From Billgrantia gudaonensis (GTDB taxonomy: Bacteria; Pseudomonadota; Gammaproteobacteria; Pseudomonadales; Halomonadaceae), in the NCBI RefSeq assembly GCF_900100195.1, contig NZ_FNES01000002.1, positions 124,001-188,000 on the forward strand: a stretch of DNA of 64,000 nucleotides, read 5' to 3'. A program made the position numbers and the translations under genes. Below the pieces are notes generated by a model. It was not told where the DNA came from, ran no database searches, and saw only the letters and a list, made by a program, of their open reading frames with translations. Of this stretch, positions 18,280 to 26,991 are shown one piece after another; positions within the stretch are counted from its first letter, which is position 1; the number at the start of each line of letters is the position of its first letter.

Positions 18280-19109
18280 AAACGTGGAACCGAGAAGAAT
18301 TGATGGCGCAGTTCCAGGCCATGGTGGCGCGAGGCGAACCCATCGTGGGCGGTGGTGCGGGCACCGGCCTGTCGGCCAAGTGCGAGGAGGCCGGCGGTAT
18401 CGATCTGATCGTGATCTACAACTCGGGCCGCTACCGCATGGCGGGGCGTGGCTCGCTCGCCGGGATCATGCCCTATGGGAATGCCAACGAGATCGTCAAG
18501 GAGATGGCCCGCGAGGTTCTCCCCGTCACTCGCAAGACTCCGGTTCTGGCAGGCGTCTGCGGCACCGACCCCTTCGTGTTCATGGAACCGTTTCTCGCCG
18601 AGCTCAAGGCAATGGGCTTTGCCGGCGTACAGAACTTCCCCACCGTAGGGCTGATCGACGGTACCTTCCGCGCCAATCTGGAAGAGACCGGCATGAGCTA
18701 CGCCCTGGAGGTGGAGATGGTCCGCCAGGCGCGTGAGGCGGGCCTTCTCACCACGCCCTACGTCTTCAGCAGCGAGGATGCTCGCGCCATGACCGAGGCT
18801 GGTGCTGACATCATCGTCTGCCACATGGGGTTGACGACCGGGGGCAGCATTGGGGCCGAGACTGCCATGAGCCTGGATGACTGCGTGGAAGCCATCAACC
18901 AGTGGGCGGCAGCGGCCAGCGCGGTGCGTGATGACGTCATCGTGCTCTGCCACGGCGGCCCCATCGCCGATCCCGATGACGCCGAGTACGTTCTGGCGCG
19001 CTGTCCGCAGTGTCACGGCTTCTATGGTGCCTCGAGCATGGAGCGCCTGCCCACCGAGCGTGCTCTGACGGAGCAGACCCGGGCTTTCAAGAACATTCGC
19101 CGAGGCTGA
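18276..19109 (+). CDS. Phosphoenolpyruvate hydrolase family TIM-barrel protein
   Basis: 277-residue TIM-barrel protein homologous to the C-terminal half of plant Tm-1. Conserved segments: [80 protein letters not shown] and [16 protein letters not shown]. The family is related to phosphoenolpyruvate mutase-like enzymes, but no reaction can be assigned safely. Translation starts at TTG 18276 inside the preceding stop (TTGA) with GAGGAG 6-8 bases upstream; ATG 18303 is a weaker alternative. Operon partner of the Tm-1-like gene and paralogue of the sensor domain at 14467. Confidence 0.88.
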   Translation: MKTWNREELMAQFQAMVARGEPIVGGGAGTGLSAKCEEAGGIDLIVIYNSGRYRMAGRGSLAGIMPYGNANEIVKEMAREVLPVTRKTPVLAGVCGTDPFVFMEPFLAELKAMGFAGVQNFPTVGLIDGTFRANLEETGMSYALEVEMVRQAREAGLLTTPYVFSSEDARAMTEAGADIIVCHMGLTTGGSIGAETAMSLDDCVEAINQWAAAASAVRDDVIVLCHGGPIADPDDAEYVLARCPQCHGFYGASSMERLPTERALTEQTRAFKNIRRG

Positions 19110-19186
19110 ACCGCCATGTGCTTCAACGACAACAAAGGCACTCCGGCGATGGCAACGCCATGCTCGATCAGCGGGGAGGTATGGGA

Positions 19187-20044
19187 ATGAATACCTTCTA
19201 CTTTCTGACCCTCAACGGCCTGACCATGGCGGCGCTGCTGTTCATCATGGCCAGCGGTCTGACCCTGGCCTTCGGGCTGATGCGGGTGGTCAACCTGGCC
19301 CATGGTGCCTTCTACCTGCTGGGCGGATACGTCGGAGTCCAGGTCATCGACAAGACGGGAAGCCTGGCGCTGGGCATTCTCACCGGGGGTGGTATCGCTC
19401 TGGTGGGAGGGCTGCTGATGGAGCGCTTCCTGTTGCAGCGCGTACGCGGTTTGGATCTTTCCGAGGCGCTGCTGACCATCGCCGTGGGGCTGGTGATTGC
19501 CGATGCACTGCTGGTGGTCTACGGCGGTAAGCCGGTGAGCCTGCCATTGCCGCGAGAGCTGCGAGCGCCGGTGGACCTTGGCGTCATGATGTATCCCTTT
19601 TTCCGAGTGTTGATCATGGCCTTCGCCGTGATGCTGGGCATCGCCCTGTGGTTGGTGATGACCTATACCCGTATCGGAGCCGCCATCCGTGCCGGGGTCG
19701 ACGATCGAGAAACCGCCATGGCCCAGGGCATCAACGTATCGCGGCTGTTCGGGGGCGTCTTCGCCGTGGCCAGTTTCCTGGCCGGCGTGGCCGGCGTGAT
19801 CGGTACCTCCTACATGTCGCTGAACCAGGGGCTGGACGTAAGGGTTCTGATGCTCTCGTTGGTGGTGATCATCATCGGTGGCATGGGCTCGCTCAAGGGC
19901 GCTGCGATAGGGGCCTTGATCACCGGTATGGTTTCCAGCTTCGCCACTGGCTACCTGCCGCAATTCGCGCTGTTCTTCCTGTTCCTGCCCATGACCCTGA
20001 TCTTGGTCTTCCGGCCCCAGGGGCTGTACGGGAGGGCCGCATGA
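19187..20044 (+). CDS. Branched-chain-type ABC transporter permease (LivH family)
   Basis: 285-residue integral membrane protein with about eight hydrophobic segments. NGLTMAALLFIMASGLTLAFGLMRVVNLAHGAFYLLGGY is the LivH-type N-terminal region, and GAAIRAGVDDRETAMAQGIN is the cytoplasmic coupling loop contacting the ATPase. The ATG at 19187 has GGGGAGG 7 bases upstream; ATG 19181 is too close to it. The substrate is not a confirmed amino acid; membership of this importer class also covers urea, amides and aromatic acids. Overlaps the next permease by four bases. Confidence 0.92.
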   Translation: MNTFYFLTLNGLTMAALLFIMASGLTLAFGLMRVVNLAHGAFYLLGGYVGVQVIDKTGSLALGILTGGGIALVGGLLMERFLLQRVRGLDLSEALLTIAVGLVIADALLVVYGGKPVSLPLPRELRAPVDLGVMMYPFFRVLIMAFAVMLGIALWLVMTYTRIGAAIRAGVDDRETAMAQGINVSRLFGGVFAVASFLAGVAGVIGTSYMSLNQGLDVRVLMLSLVVIIIGGMGSLKGAAIGALITGMVSSFATGYLPQFALFFLFLPMTLILVFRPQGLYGRAA

Positions 20045-21015
20045 AACGTGAACGCCTGCTGATTCTCGCGGTTCTCGCCGCGCTCGTGGCCTGGCCGCTG
20101 CTGATGGGCGACTATGCCGTTGCCCAGGCCAACCGAGCCATGATCTATGCCCTGGCGGCGCTGAGCTTCTCGCTGCTGGCGGGTCGGCTGGGCTGGTTCT
20201 CCCTGTGTCAGACCACCTTCGCCGGTATCAGCGGTTACACCATCGCCATTCTGGGCGTGCGCTTCGGTCTGCCCTTTCCGCTGGTAGTCATGCTGGCACT
20301 GCTGTTCACCACGCTCAGCGCCGTCGTCTTCGGCTTGCTGACCGTGCGCTCGCGCCAAGTGAGCTTCCTGATGCTGACGCTGGCGCTGGGGCAAATGGTG
20401 TGGGCGCTGTCATTCCAGTGGGTCGATGTCACCGGCGGCTACAACGGTATCGCCGGGGTGCGCCTGCCCACCTACGGCGGGCTCGATCTCAACGACACCC
20501 GGGTGTTCTACGCCTTGGTCGCCGTAACCACGCTAGCTGTCTTTCTTGCCGTATGGCGTCTGTATCGCTCGCCTTTCGGGTTGCTGCTGCTGGGCATTCA
20601 GGAGAACGAACAGCGCATGCGCGCCCTCGGCCACCCCGTCTATCTGGCTCGCTTCGTCGCCTTCGTGCTGGCCGGCACGATCTCTGGGGTAGCGGGCGTC
20701 TTTCTGGTCTACGACATGGGCATCATGTCGCCCTCCCCGCTGGGCCTGGGACACGCCGTCTGGGTACTGACCGCGGCGGTACTGGGTGGCTATCGCAGCC
20801 TGTGGGGTCCCGCTTTGGGCGTAGCCATTCTGATCGCCCTGGAGTCCCTGGTAGCTCAGTACACCGACCGTCACATGATGGTGATCGGTCTGGTCTTGCT
20901 GCTCTCCATCCTGCTGATGCCGCGTGGGCTGGCGGATGTACTGGAGCAGCGATTCAAGCGCAAGTCGAAGCCACTGGCTTCAGTGACAACAACAAACCGT
21001 GGAGACGAGTCATGA
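20041..21015 (+). CDS. Branched-chain-type ABC transporter permease (LivM family)
   Basis: 324-residue second permease. Multiple membrane helices, with the LivM signatures FSLLAGRLGWFSLCQTTFAGISGY near residue 40 and the coupling loop PFGLLLLGIQENEQRMRALGHP near 178, ending with a basic cytoplasmic tail. The ATG overlaps the LivH-type stop (ATGA), and its own stop overlaps the following binding-protein gene, so the three are tightly coupled. It completes the membrane channel of the importer. Confidence 0.92.
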   Translation: MKRERLLILAVLAALVAWPLLMGDYAVAQANRAMIYALAALSFSLLAGRLGWFSLCQTTFAGISGYTIAILGVRFGLPFPLVVMLALLFTTLSAVVFGLLTVRSRQVSFLMLTLALGQMVWALSFQWVDVTGGYNGIAGVRLPTYGGLDLNDTRVFYALVAVTTLAVFLAVWRLYRSPFGLLLLGIQENEQRMRALGHPVYLARFVAFVLAGTISGVAGVFLVYDMGIMSPSPLGLGHAVWVLTAAVLGGYRSLWGPALGVAILIALESLVAQYTDRHMMVIGLVLLLSILLMPRGLADVLEQRFKRKSKPLASVTTTNRGDES

Positions 21016-22259
21016 AGTACGCCAAATCACTCATGCTAGGGAGCGTATCGGCCCTGACACTGGCCAGCGGCGCTCAGCTGCAGGCCGACGACACCATTCG
21101 GATCGGGGTGGTCGGCCCTACCACCGGCGTGTTCTCGTTCTTCGGCGAGCAGCAGCGCATGGGCGTTGAGCTGGCCATGGAGCAGCTTTCGGATCGGCTG
21201 GATGAGAGGAATATCGAGGTGGAGTTCTACGACTCCCAAGGGGATGCCGAAACCACCGTCGACCGGTTGCGGGCCATGGAGTCGCGCGACGATGTCGATC
21301 TGGTAATCGGCCCGGTGCTGGGCGGCACCGGTCTAGCCGGGCTCGAGTGGGCCCAGGGCTCTGGCATGCCAATGGTGATCTCCTATTCGGCGCCTGAGGA
21401 CATCACCATGCGTAACCGCGTCGAGAACGTCGTGCGGGCTGGCTGGACCGGCGCGCAGCCGATGTTTGCCTTCGGCCGGTACGTGGCCGAAGAGCTAGGC
21501 CACAAGCGAATCGTCATGGTCGGGCAGGACTACTCCTTTCCCTACAACCAGGCCGGTGGCTTCCTGAAGACGTTCTGTCGCGCCGGCGGCGAATCCGTGG
21601 AGCGCATCTGGCATCCCACCGGCACCTCGGACTACAGCTCGATCCTGGCAACTCTGCCGGAGGGTGATGCCGTGCTCTACAACGGCGCGGGCAGCGACGG
21701 TCTGGCCTTCTTCCAGCAGTACCATGACTTTGGCCTGGACGCACGCATGCCGCTACTGGGCGGGTCCAACTTCTTCGCCGTAGGCGATCTGCCGGAGATG
21801 GGCGAGGCAGCCCTCGGCGGGCTCTCGGCATTGCAATATGCCGAAGGCCTCGAGAACGACAATTTCGTGGCGTTCCGTGACGCCTTTCGCGAGATGCACG
21901 GAGACGACACCATGCCGCTAGCGCCGGCAGAGCACGGCTACGTGGCCTTCGAAATGGCGGTGAAGGCCATCGAGAGTGCCGACGGTGCGGAGCGCAAGGC
22001 GGTGATCGCTGCGCTGCGTGAGTCCGAAATGCCCGATGCGCCGCGGGGCCCCTTCCATCTCGACGACTACGGCAACCCGGTGCAGAACATCTATATCAAC
22101 GAAGTACAGGAGGTCGACGGACGGCTGGTCAATGTGCCCATCGAGACCTATTCGGACGTCAGCCAGTTCGGCCCCTTCGACCCCGAAGAGTACCTGGCCG
22201 GCGAGCCCGACAGCCGCGACTTTCCCCCGGGCGACTGTTCGGACCCTTACTATGACTGA
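21012..22259 (+). CDS. ABC transporter periplasmic substrate-binding protein (LivK/HAAT type)
   Basis: 415 residues with a signal peptide (cleavage near GAQLQADD) and a type I periplasmic-binding fold: IRIGVVGPTTGVFSFFGEQQRMGVELA, DVDLVIGPVLGG, KRIVMVGQDYSFPYNQAGGF and DAVLYNGAGSDGLAFFQQY. It is the specificity determinant of the importer. Binding-pocket residues cannot be matched to a known ligand by inspection. Unusually for the class, the binding protein is encoded between permeases and ATPases rather than first. A C-terminal Cys (PPGDCSDPYYD) is unpaired with an obvious partner. Confidence 0.92.
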   Translation: MKYAKSLMLGSVSALTLASGAQLQADDTIRIGVVGPTTGVFSFFGEQQRMGVELAMEQLSDRLDERNIEVEFYDSQGDAETTVDRLRAMESRDDVDLVIGPVLGGTGLAGLEWAQGSGMPMVISYSAPEDITMRNRVENVVRAGWTGAQPMFAFGRYVAEELGHKRIVMVGQDYSFPYNQAGGFLKTFCRAGGESVERIWHPTGTSDYSSILATLPEGDAVLYNGAGSDGLAFFQQYHDFGLDARMPLLGGSNFFAVGDLPEMGEAALGGLSALQYAEGLENDNFVAFRDAFREMHGDDTMPLAPAEHGYVAFEMAVKAIESADGAERKAVIAALRESEMPDAPRGPFHLDDYGNPVQNIYINEVQEVDGRLVNVPIETYSDVSQFGPFDPEEYLAGEPDSRDFPPGDCSDPYYD

Positions 22260-23016
22260 CGGACATTCCGTGATGAATCCTGCGCCGGCGCTGGAGGTCG
22301 TCGGCCTTGCCAAGTCCTTCGGCTCGCTGATGGTGGCCAGCGACGTTCATCTACAGGTGATGCCCGGTGAGCGGCGTGGGCTGATCGGCGTCAACGGTGC
22401 CGGGAAGACCACGCTGTTCAACATGATCGCCGGGGAGCTCAAGCCCGACCGCGGGACGATACGCTTCTTCGGCAATGCGATCACCGGCGATTCGGTCATC
22501 CAGCGCACCCTCGAGGGCCTGGGCCGCACTTATCAAGTCTCGACGCTGGTGCCTTCGGTCACGGTCAGGGAGAACCTGGCGCTGGCGCGGGGCGACGGCC
22601 GCCTGCCATCGCTGTGGCAGCCTTGGCAGTCCAGGCTCGACGATGACCTGATGACCACTGCCGACCAGTTGGGACTGACGCCGGTGCTCGACGAGTCGGT
22701 GGCCAACCTCTCCTACGGTACCCTGCGTCAGCTTGAGCTTGCCATGGTGATGGCCCGCAAGCCGAGGCTGCTGCTGCTCGACGAGCCCGCGGCCGGACTT
22801 TCCCATGCCGAGCGCCAGGTGCTGCAGGGCCTCCTGCAAGATTTGCCGCAGGAGGTCACCCTGCTGATGATCGAACACGACATGGAGATGGTGCTGGCCC
22901 TCAGCGATTGCATTTCCGTGCTGCATCAAGGAGAGATGTTCGCCGAGGGTAGCCCTGACGAAATCGCCGCCCACGAGGGTGTGCGTGACATCTACCTAGG
23001 GCGTGCCAATGACTGA
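22252..23016 (+). CDS. ABC transporter ATP-binding protein (LivG family)
   Basis: 254-residue ATPase. Walker A is GVNGAGKTTL (about residue 44), the signature motif appears in the LivG form LSYGTLRQLELA, Walker B is LLLLDEPAAGL and the switch His is IEHDMEMV. The ATG at 22252 overlaps the end of the binding-protein gene by eight bases; ATG 22273 is an alternative. The protein is paired with the LivF-type ATPase that follows with a short overlap. Confidence 0.92.
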   Translation: MTDGHSVMNPAPALEVVGLAKSFGSLMVASDVHLQVMPGERRGLIGVNGAGKTTLFNMIAGELKPDRGTIRFFGNAITGDSVIQRTLEGLGRTYQVSTLVPSVTVRENLALARGDGRLPSLWQPWQSRLDDDLMTTADQLGLTPVLDESVANLSYGTLRQLELAMVMARKPRLLLLDEPAAGLSHAERQVLQGLLQDLPQEVTLLMIEHDMEMVLALSDCISVLHQGEMFAEGSPDEIAAHEGVRDIYLGRAND

Positions 23017-23725
23017 AACGATGATTCGCGTCGAATGCCTCGAGGCCCATTACGGTCTTGGCCAGGCGCTGCACGACCTCGACATGCACGTTGGCAAGGA
23101 GTGCGTAGCGGTAATGGGCCGCAACGGGGTAGGCAAGACCACCCTGGCGAGAGTCTTGATGGGGCTCGATCCGCCCCAGGCGACAGGCTCGGTGGAGCTG
23201 CTCGGCCAGTCGGTTCTCGGCTGGCCGCCGTACCGCATTGCGCGTCTTGGAGTGGGTTACGTGCCTCAGGGGCGGCGACTGTTTCCGTCGCTCAGCGTCG
23301 ACGAGCATTTGCAGCTCAACTCGCGCAAAGGACCGACTGGGGAACACTGGTCGACGAGCCGCGTCTTCGAATTGTTCCCCTCGTTGGGACGTCGACGTAA
23401 GGCGTATGGCGATCAGATCTCGGGGGGCGAGCGCTCCATGTTGGCCATAGGTCGGGCGCTGGTCACCAACCCGGGCTGCCTGATACTCGATGAGCCTACC
23501 GAGGGGTTGGCACCTGCGGTGGTCGAGGATGTCGCATTGAGCCTCAAGGAACTCAGCCGCGAGGGAGTGGCGGTATTGCTGATCGAGCAGAACGTCAGGG
23601 CCGCGACGTTGGCGGCTGACCGCGCCTATTTCATGTCGGAGGGTCGCATCGTTCACGAAACCGTCGATGGTGAGTCGATGTCCGACGAAGCGACACTAGG
23701 ACGCTATCTCGGCGTTTCGGTGTAG
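23009..23725 (+). CDS. ABC transporter ATP-binding protein (LivF family)
   Basis: 238-residue ATPase with Walker A GRNGVGKTTLARVL (about residue 36), the Q-loop region GYVPQGRRLFPSLSVDEHL, signature ISGGERSMLAIGRAL, Walker B CLILDEPTEGLAP and switch IEQNVRAA. These are typical of LivF. Translation from ATG 23009 overlaps the livG-type stop by eight bases. It is the last gene before a strong hairpin and ends the operon that starts at the sigma-54 promoter. Confidence 0.92.
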   Translation: MTETMIRVECLEAHYGLGQALHDLDMHVGKECVAVMGRNGVGKTTLARVLMGLDPPQATGSVELLGQSVLGWPPYRIARLGVGYVPQGRRLFPSLSVDEHLQLNSRKGPTGEHWSTSRVFELFPSLGRRRKAYGDQISGGERSMLAIGRALVTNPGCLILDEPTEGLAPAVVEDVALSLKELSREGVAVLLIEQNVRAATLAADRAYFMSEGRIVHETVDGESMSDEATLGRYLGVSV

Positions 23726-23745
23726 TCAGTCCGTTGGCCGGCCTG

Positions 23746-23778
23746 CACGGGGCCGGCAGACGCTCTGCCGGCTCCGTG
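23746..23778 (+). terminator. Hairpin terminator after the ABC operon
   Basis: A 15-base-pair stem with a CGC loop: CACGG + G + GCCGGCAGA pairs with TCTGCCGGC + T + CCGTG, the central G-T being a G-U wobble in RNA. No long U tract follows, so termination strength is uncertain. It lies between convergent genes and could serve both. Confidence 0.6.
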
Positions 23779-23881
23779 CCTCTCGTGCATCGATCTAGCC
23801 CCCGTCACGAGCCGACCTGAGTGCCAGTAATCTTACCGCCGACGGAGGCAAGGCCCGGACGGACGAGGGAACGGGGAACGT

Positions 23882-24529
23882 TCAGGGGGTTGCGGCACCG
23901 TCGTCACCGTATTGGCTGGCGATGTCGTTGACCGAGATGCAGGTGAACTTCTCGATGAAGAAAGCCAGCGTCGACGGGCAAGCGAAGCGCTCCTCGAAAC
24001 GCTCCTGCCGTTCTCCGTAGCGGCGCACTACGCTGGCGCGATACTCGTTGCCAGCCTTGGTGAGGGTCACTGACGCTTCGCGATCGGCTTCGTGCTTTTC
24101 CACGAACAGATTCTTTCCCTCGGCGAGCAGCTCTTCGAGCACCTTTCCGCCTTCGCGCTCCTCGGGCGTGGCCCACACGTCCTGGTCGCGCTTGCCGTAC
24201 TGGAACAGCATGATGGCCGGCAGCACGGAGAAGATGGCGCCGGTCAGCAGCCAGGCCAGTTCGGGTCCGGGAGGATGCAGCGCGAACACGGCGAACAGCT
24301 GAATGAGGAAGGCTGCCGCCATGATGCCCGACAGCGGGCGCCACATGCGTGGATTCATCACCGGCTTGCCCATGGTTTGGCCCCACAGGCCAGCGGCGAC
24401 CAGGGCACCCAATCCCACCGAAATCGCCCCCCAGAGCGGGCCACCGCCCACCAACAGGGCAATGATGCCGATCGCTACCAGGACGCTGTAGAACACCGCC
24501 AGCAATATGTACGCTCGTTCCAGGGTCAT
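23882..24529 (-). CDS. Uncharacterised membrane protein with cytoplasmic C-terminal domain
   Basis: 215 residues not recognised as a named family. Four hydrophobic segments (about 6-28, 31-51, 64-86, 92-114) are followed by a charged domain of about 100 residues with EEREGGKVLEELLAEGKN and a short Cys-containing end (FTCISVNDIASQYG). The ATG is preceded by AAGGAGAT at good spacing. It is convergent with the ABC operon and 188 bases downstream of pyrB on the same strand. Whether it belongs functionally to either is unclear. Confidence 0.68.
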   Translation of the reverse strand: MTLERAYILLAVFYSVLVAIGIIALLVGGGPLWGAISVGLGALVAAGLWGQTMGKPVMNPRMWRPLSGIMAAAFLIQLFAVFALHPPGPELAWLLTGAIFSVLPAIMLFQYGKRDQDVWATPEEREGGKVLEELLAEGKNLFVEKHEADREASVTLTKAGNEYRASVVRRYGERQERFEERFACPSTLAFFIEKFTCISVNDIASQYGDDGAATP

Positions 24530-24717
24530 GCGTCACATCTCCTTTCCGCGGTTGCCTTGGGTGGCAACGCCGTTGTTATTCGAGCTCGTCATCCGCGTTA
24601 GTCGGCTCGTTCGAACCGTGTCGTCAGGGCATGGCGACCACTGGCCGCTTAGACAGCTTCGCATATTCTCCGTGCATCATCAGCATGGCGATGCCCAGCG
24701 TTGGCTCGGCTGCTTCG

Positions 24718-25746
24718 TTACCAGGCAGGATCGTCCGTCCCGACCTGTTTGGGCACGAACCAGCGTACCGGGCGCAAATCCTGCTCCACCAGGTCTTCCA
24801 CCTGCAGCAAGGTGGCGAAGATCGCCATGCGTACCGGAATGCCGTTGTCGGTCTGGCGGAAGATCGCCAGGCGCGGGTCGCCGTTGAGGTCGACGTCCAG
24901 GTCGTTGGCATCCGGACGGCTGTCGCGGGGCAGCGGATGCATGACGATGGTATCGCGGCCGCAGCGCTCGTCCATGAAGGCGCGGTCGACGGTGAAGTCG
25001 CGTGACAGGCTGAAGCCCTCGCTCATTTCGGCGGTGAAGCGCTCCTTCTGGATGCGCGTGGTGTAGACCACGTCGACGTCCGAATAGTCATCGGCCAGGC
25101 TGTCGCGCTGCTCCACGCGGTGTCCGTGCGTGGCCACGAGATCGATCAGGTGACTGGGCATCTCGAGCCCCGGCGGGGCGACCAGGGTGAATCGCATGGG
25201 CGCGTAGAGCGACAGCAGCTTGATCAGCGAGTGCACGGTACGCCCGTACTTGAGATCGCCGGTCATCAGAACGTGGGCACCGGCCAGTTGCTTGCCCAGC
25301 CGGGTGAACTCCTTGTCGATGGTGTAGAGGTCGAGCAGTGCCTGGCTGGGATGCTCACCGGGGCCGTCGCCGCCGTTGATCACCGGCACGTGGGTGGCGG
25401 CGGCGAACTCCGCCACCGAGCCCTGTTCGGGGTGGCGCATGACGATGGCGTCGCAGTAGCCGCTCATTACCCGACTGGTGTCGTAGAGCGATTCGCCCTT
25501 GGCCATGGAAGAGAAGGTGAAGCCGGTGGTATCGCAGACGCTGCCGCCCAGGCGGCAGAAGGCAGCGTTGAAGCTCACCCGGGTACGGGTGCTGGCCTCG
25601 AAGAAGAGATTGCCGAGAACGGCGCCTTCCAGCACCCGCGTCACCTGGCGGCGGCATGCGATGGGTTCCATGCGCGCTGCGACGCGCAGCAGGTGATCGA
25701 CATGGTCCCGGGAGAGGGAGTCGACGGAGAGCAAGTGTGGGGACAT
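24718..25746 (-). CDS. pyrB: Aspartate carbamoyltransferase catalytic subunit
   Basis: 342-residue transcarbamylase catalysing the first committed step of pyrimidine synthesis. Carbamoyl-phosphate motif FFEASTRTRVSF near residue 50, the 80s-type loop SSMAKGESL, GGDGPGEHPSQALLDLYT, and HPLPRD near 268 are intact. No regulatory subunit (pyrI) or dihydroorotase-like partner follows on this strand. In Pseudomonas pyrB lies next to ruvX; here the two are separated by the 14.4-24.5 kb accessory locus and are in opposite orientation. Confidence 0.95.
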   Translation of the reverse strand: MSPHLLSVDSLSRDHVDHLLRVAARMEPIACRRQVTRVLEGAVLGNLFFEASTRTRVSFNAAFCRLGGSVCDTTGFTFSSMAKGESLYDTSRVMSGYCDAIVMRHPEQGSVAEFAAATHVPVINGGDGPGEHPSQALLDLYTIDKEFTRLGKQLAGAHVLMTGDLKYGRTVHSLIKLLSLYAPMRFTLVAPPGLEMPSHLIDLVATHGHRVEQRDSLADDYSDVDVVYTTRIQKERFTAEMSEGFSLSRDFTVDRAFMDERCGRDTIVMHPLPRDSRPDANDLDVDLNGDPRLAIFRQTDNGIPVRMAIFATLLQVEDLVEQDLRPVRWFVPKQVGTDDPAW

Positions 25747-25779
25747 GGCGGGCCTCGGCTGGCAGCGGGAATTGCCGCT

Positions 25780-25785
25780 AGTGTA
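25780..25785 (-). promoter_or_regulatory. Possible -10 element for pyrB
   Basis: On the minus strand TACACT lies about 34 bases before the pyrB ATG. No clear -35 is present at 17 bases. A short GGAGG-TTAT-CCTCC hairpin lies farther upstream at 25841-25854. The 252-base interval to the MarR gene holds nothing else recognised. Confidence 0.3.
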
Positions 25786-25998
25786 ACCGCGCAGGGCGTC
25801 GGGATTCAGCCCAGTCCATGCCCGGGCGATGAGGCGACAGGAGGTTATCCTCCGTGGGGGTTGCCCACTATCAAGGACGGCGGCGAAACGATGTGCCTTA
25901 ATCGCGGCGCTGTGGACGGTCTGCAGTTGGCGTGAACGGCTGGTGCCCGTGTCGTTCTCGCCATCGGGTTACGGCGAATCGGGCCGAGGTGAGCCATC

Positions 25999-26469
25999 AT
26001 GAACATCGAGCGGACGGAAGCCGTGGGACAGCCCGAGCTGGATCTCGACCAGTTTCTGCCCTATCGGCTCAACAGTCTGGCCGAGCGTATCGGCGGCGAA
26101 CTGGAGCGCCTGTATGCCGAGCGCTATCGGCTCAGCATGGCGCAGTGGCGGGTGATGGCATGGCTCAGCCACTGCGACGAGCTGACGGCGAAGAAAGTCT
26201 GCGACCATACCCACATGGACAAGGCCCGCGTCTCGCGGGCGATTCAAGCCCTGGAGGAGCGGGGACTGATCAGCCGCACGCCGTCGCCGCGGGATCATCG
26301 CCTGCACCAGCTGCACCTCACCGAGGAGGGCCAGGCGCTGCTGACCAAGCTGATCCCCGATGCCCAGGCCTGGGAGGCCGAGCTCGTCGCCACCCTATCC
26401 GCCGGCGAATACCGCGATTTGTTCAACGCCATGCGCAAGCTCGAACGCCAGCTCGAGCGGCTCGGTTGA
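25999..26469 (+). CDS. MarR family transcriptional regulator
   Basis: 156-residue winged-helix dimer. Helices of the MarR fold are visible: YRLNSLAERIGGELERLY, the recognition region LTAKKVCDHTHMDKARVSRAIQALEERGLI, and the wing SRTPSPRDHRLHQLHLTEEG. The C-terminal helix supports dimerisation. It is preceded by pyrB in divergent orientation and followed by a convergent gene, so the regulated target is not obvious from context. Confidence 0.88.
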   Translation: MNIERTEAVGQPELDLDQFLPYRLNSLAERIGGELERLYAERYRLSMAQWRVMAWLSHCDELTAKKVCDHTHMDKARVSRAIQALEERGLISRTPSPRDHRLHQLHLTEEGQALLTKLIPDAQAWEAELVATLSAGEYRDLFNAMRKLERQLERLG

Positions 26470-26472
26470 GGG

Positions 26473-26991
26473 TCAGCGATCGTTGCCGGGCGCGCGACAT
26501 GCGCCAGTCGTTTCCTGCTGTTCCATCACCAGGCGCACGTGAAACTCGCCGGCCATGTTGCAGCGGGTGCGTCCGTTGCCGGCGAAGTCGACGAAGCAGT
26601 CCTGTTGGGAGTGGCCGCCGGCGCTCGCCTGGTTCCAGTACCAGCCGCGAGGCGTGTCGGGAAAGGCCGTCGTATCGATGGCCACATCGGCCCGGTTGTC
26701 TTCGCGCATCAGCGAGCGCATCTCGAAGAAGCGCGGCAGCCGCCATGGGCAGTCGCGGCTCGACTGTGCCTCGGCGTAGGTCTCGGCCTCGGCTAGCGTC
26801 ACATCGGCGGCCTCGCCTTCGCAGCGCCCTTCGACGAAGGCCTGCCCCAGGCTGCAGCGTTGCCACACCAGCTCCTCGGCGGAATCCACTACCAGGCCTG
26901 CGACAGGAAAGCGAAAGCGTTCGGTCTCGCTGCCCAACGCCATCGGTGCCGCCAGGGCCAGCAGAAGCAGGGCGGGGCGAAGAGACGTCAT
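26473..26991 (-). CDS. Secreted DUF1566 (Lcl C-terminal) domain protein
   Basis: 172-residue exported protein. A signal peptide (LRPALLLLALAAPMALGS) precedes a DUF1566/Lcl-C-type domain with the hallmark pattern LVVDSAEELVWQRC, PWRLPRFFEMRSLM, FPDTPRGWYWNQAS and VRLVMEQ. Several Cys residues could form disulfides. Function of the domain is unknown. The ATG overlaps the stop of the upstream IclR gene by four bases, so translation is probably coupled to that regulator, an odd pairing. Confidence 0.75.
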   Translation of the reverse strand: MTSLRPALLLLALAAPMALGSETERFRFPVAGLVVDSAEELVWQRCSLGQAFVEGRCEGEAADVTLAEAETYAEAQSSRDCPWRLPRFFEMRSLMREDNRADVAIDTTAFPDTPRGWYWNQASAGGHSQQDCFVDFAGNGRTRCNMAGEFHVRLVMEQQETTGACRAPGNDR

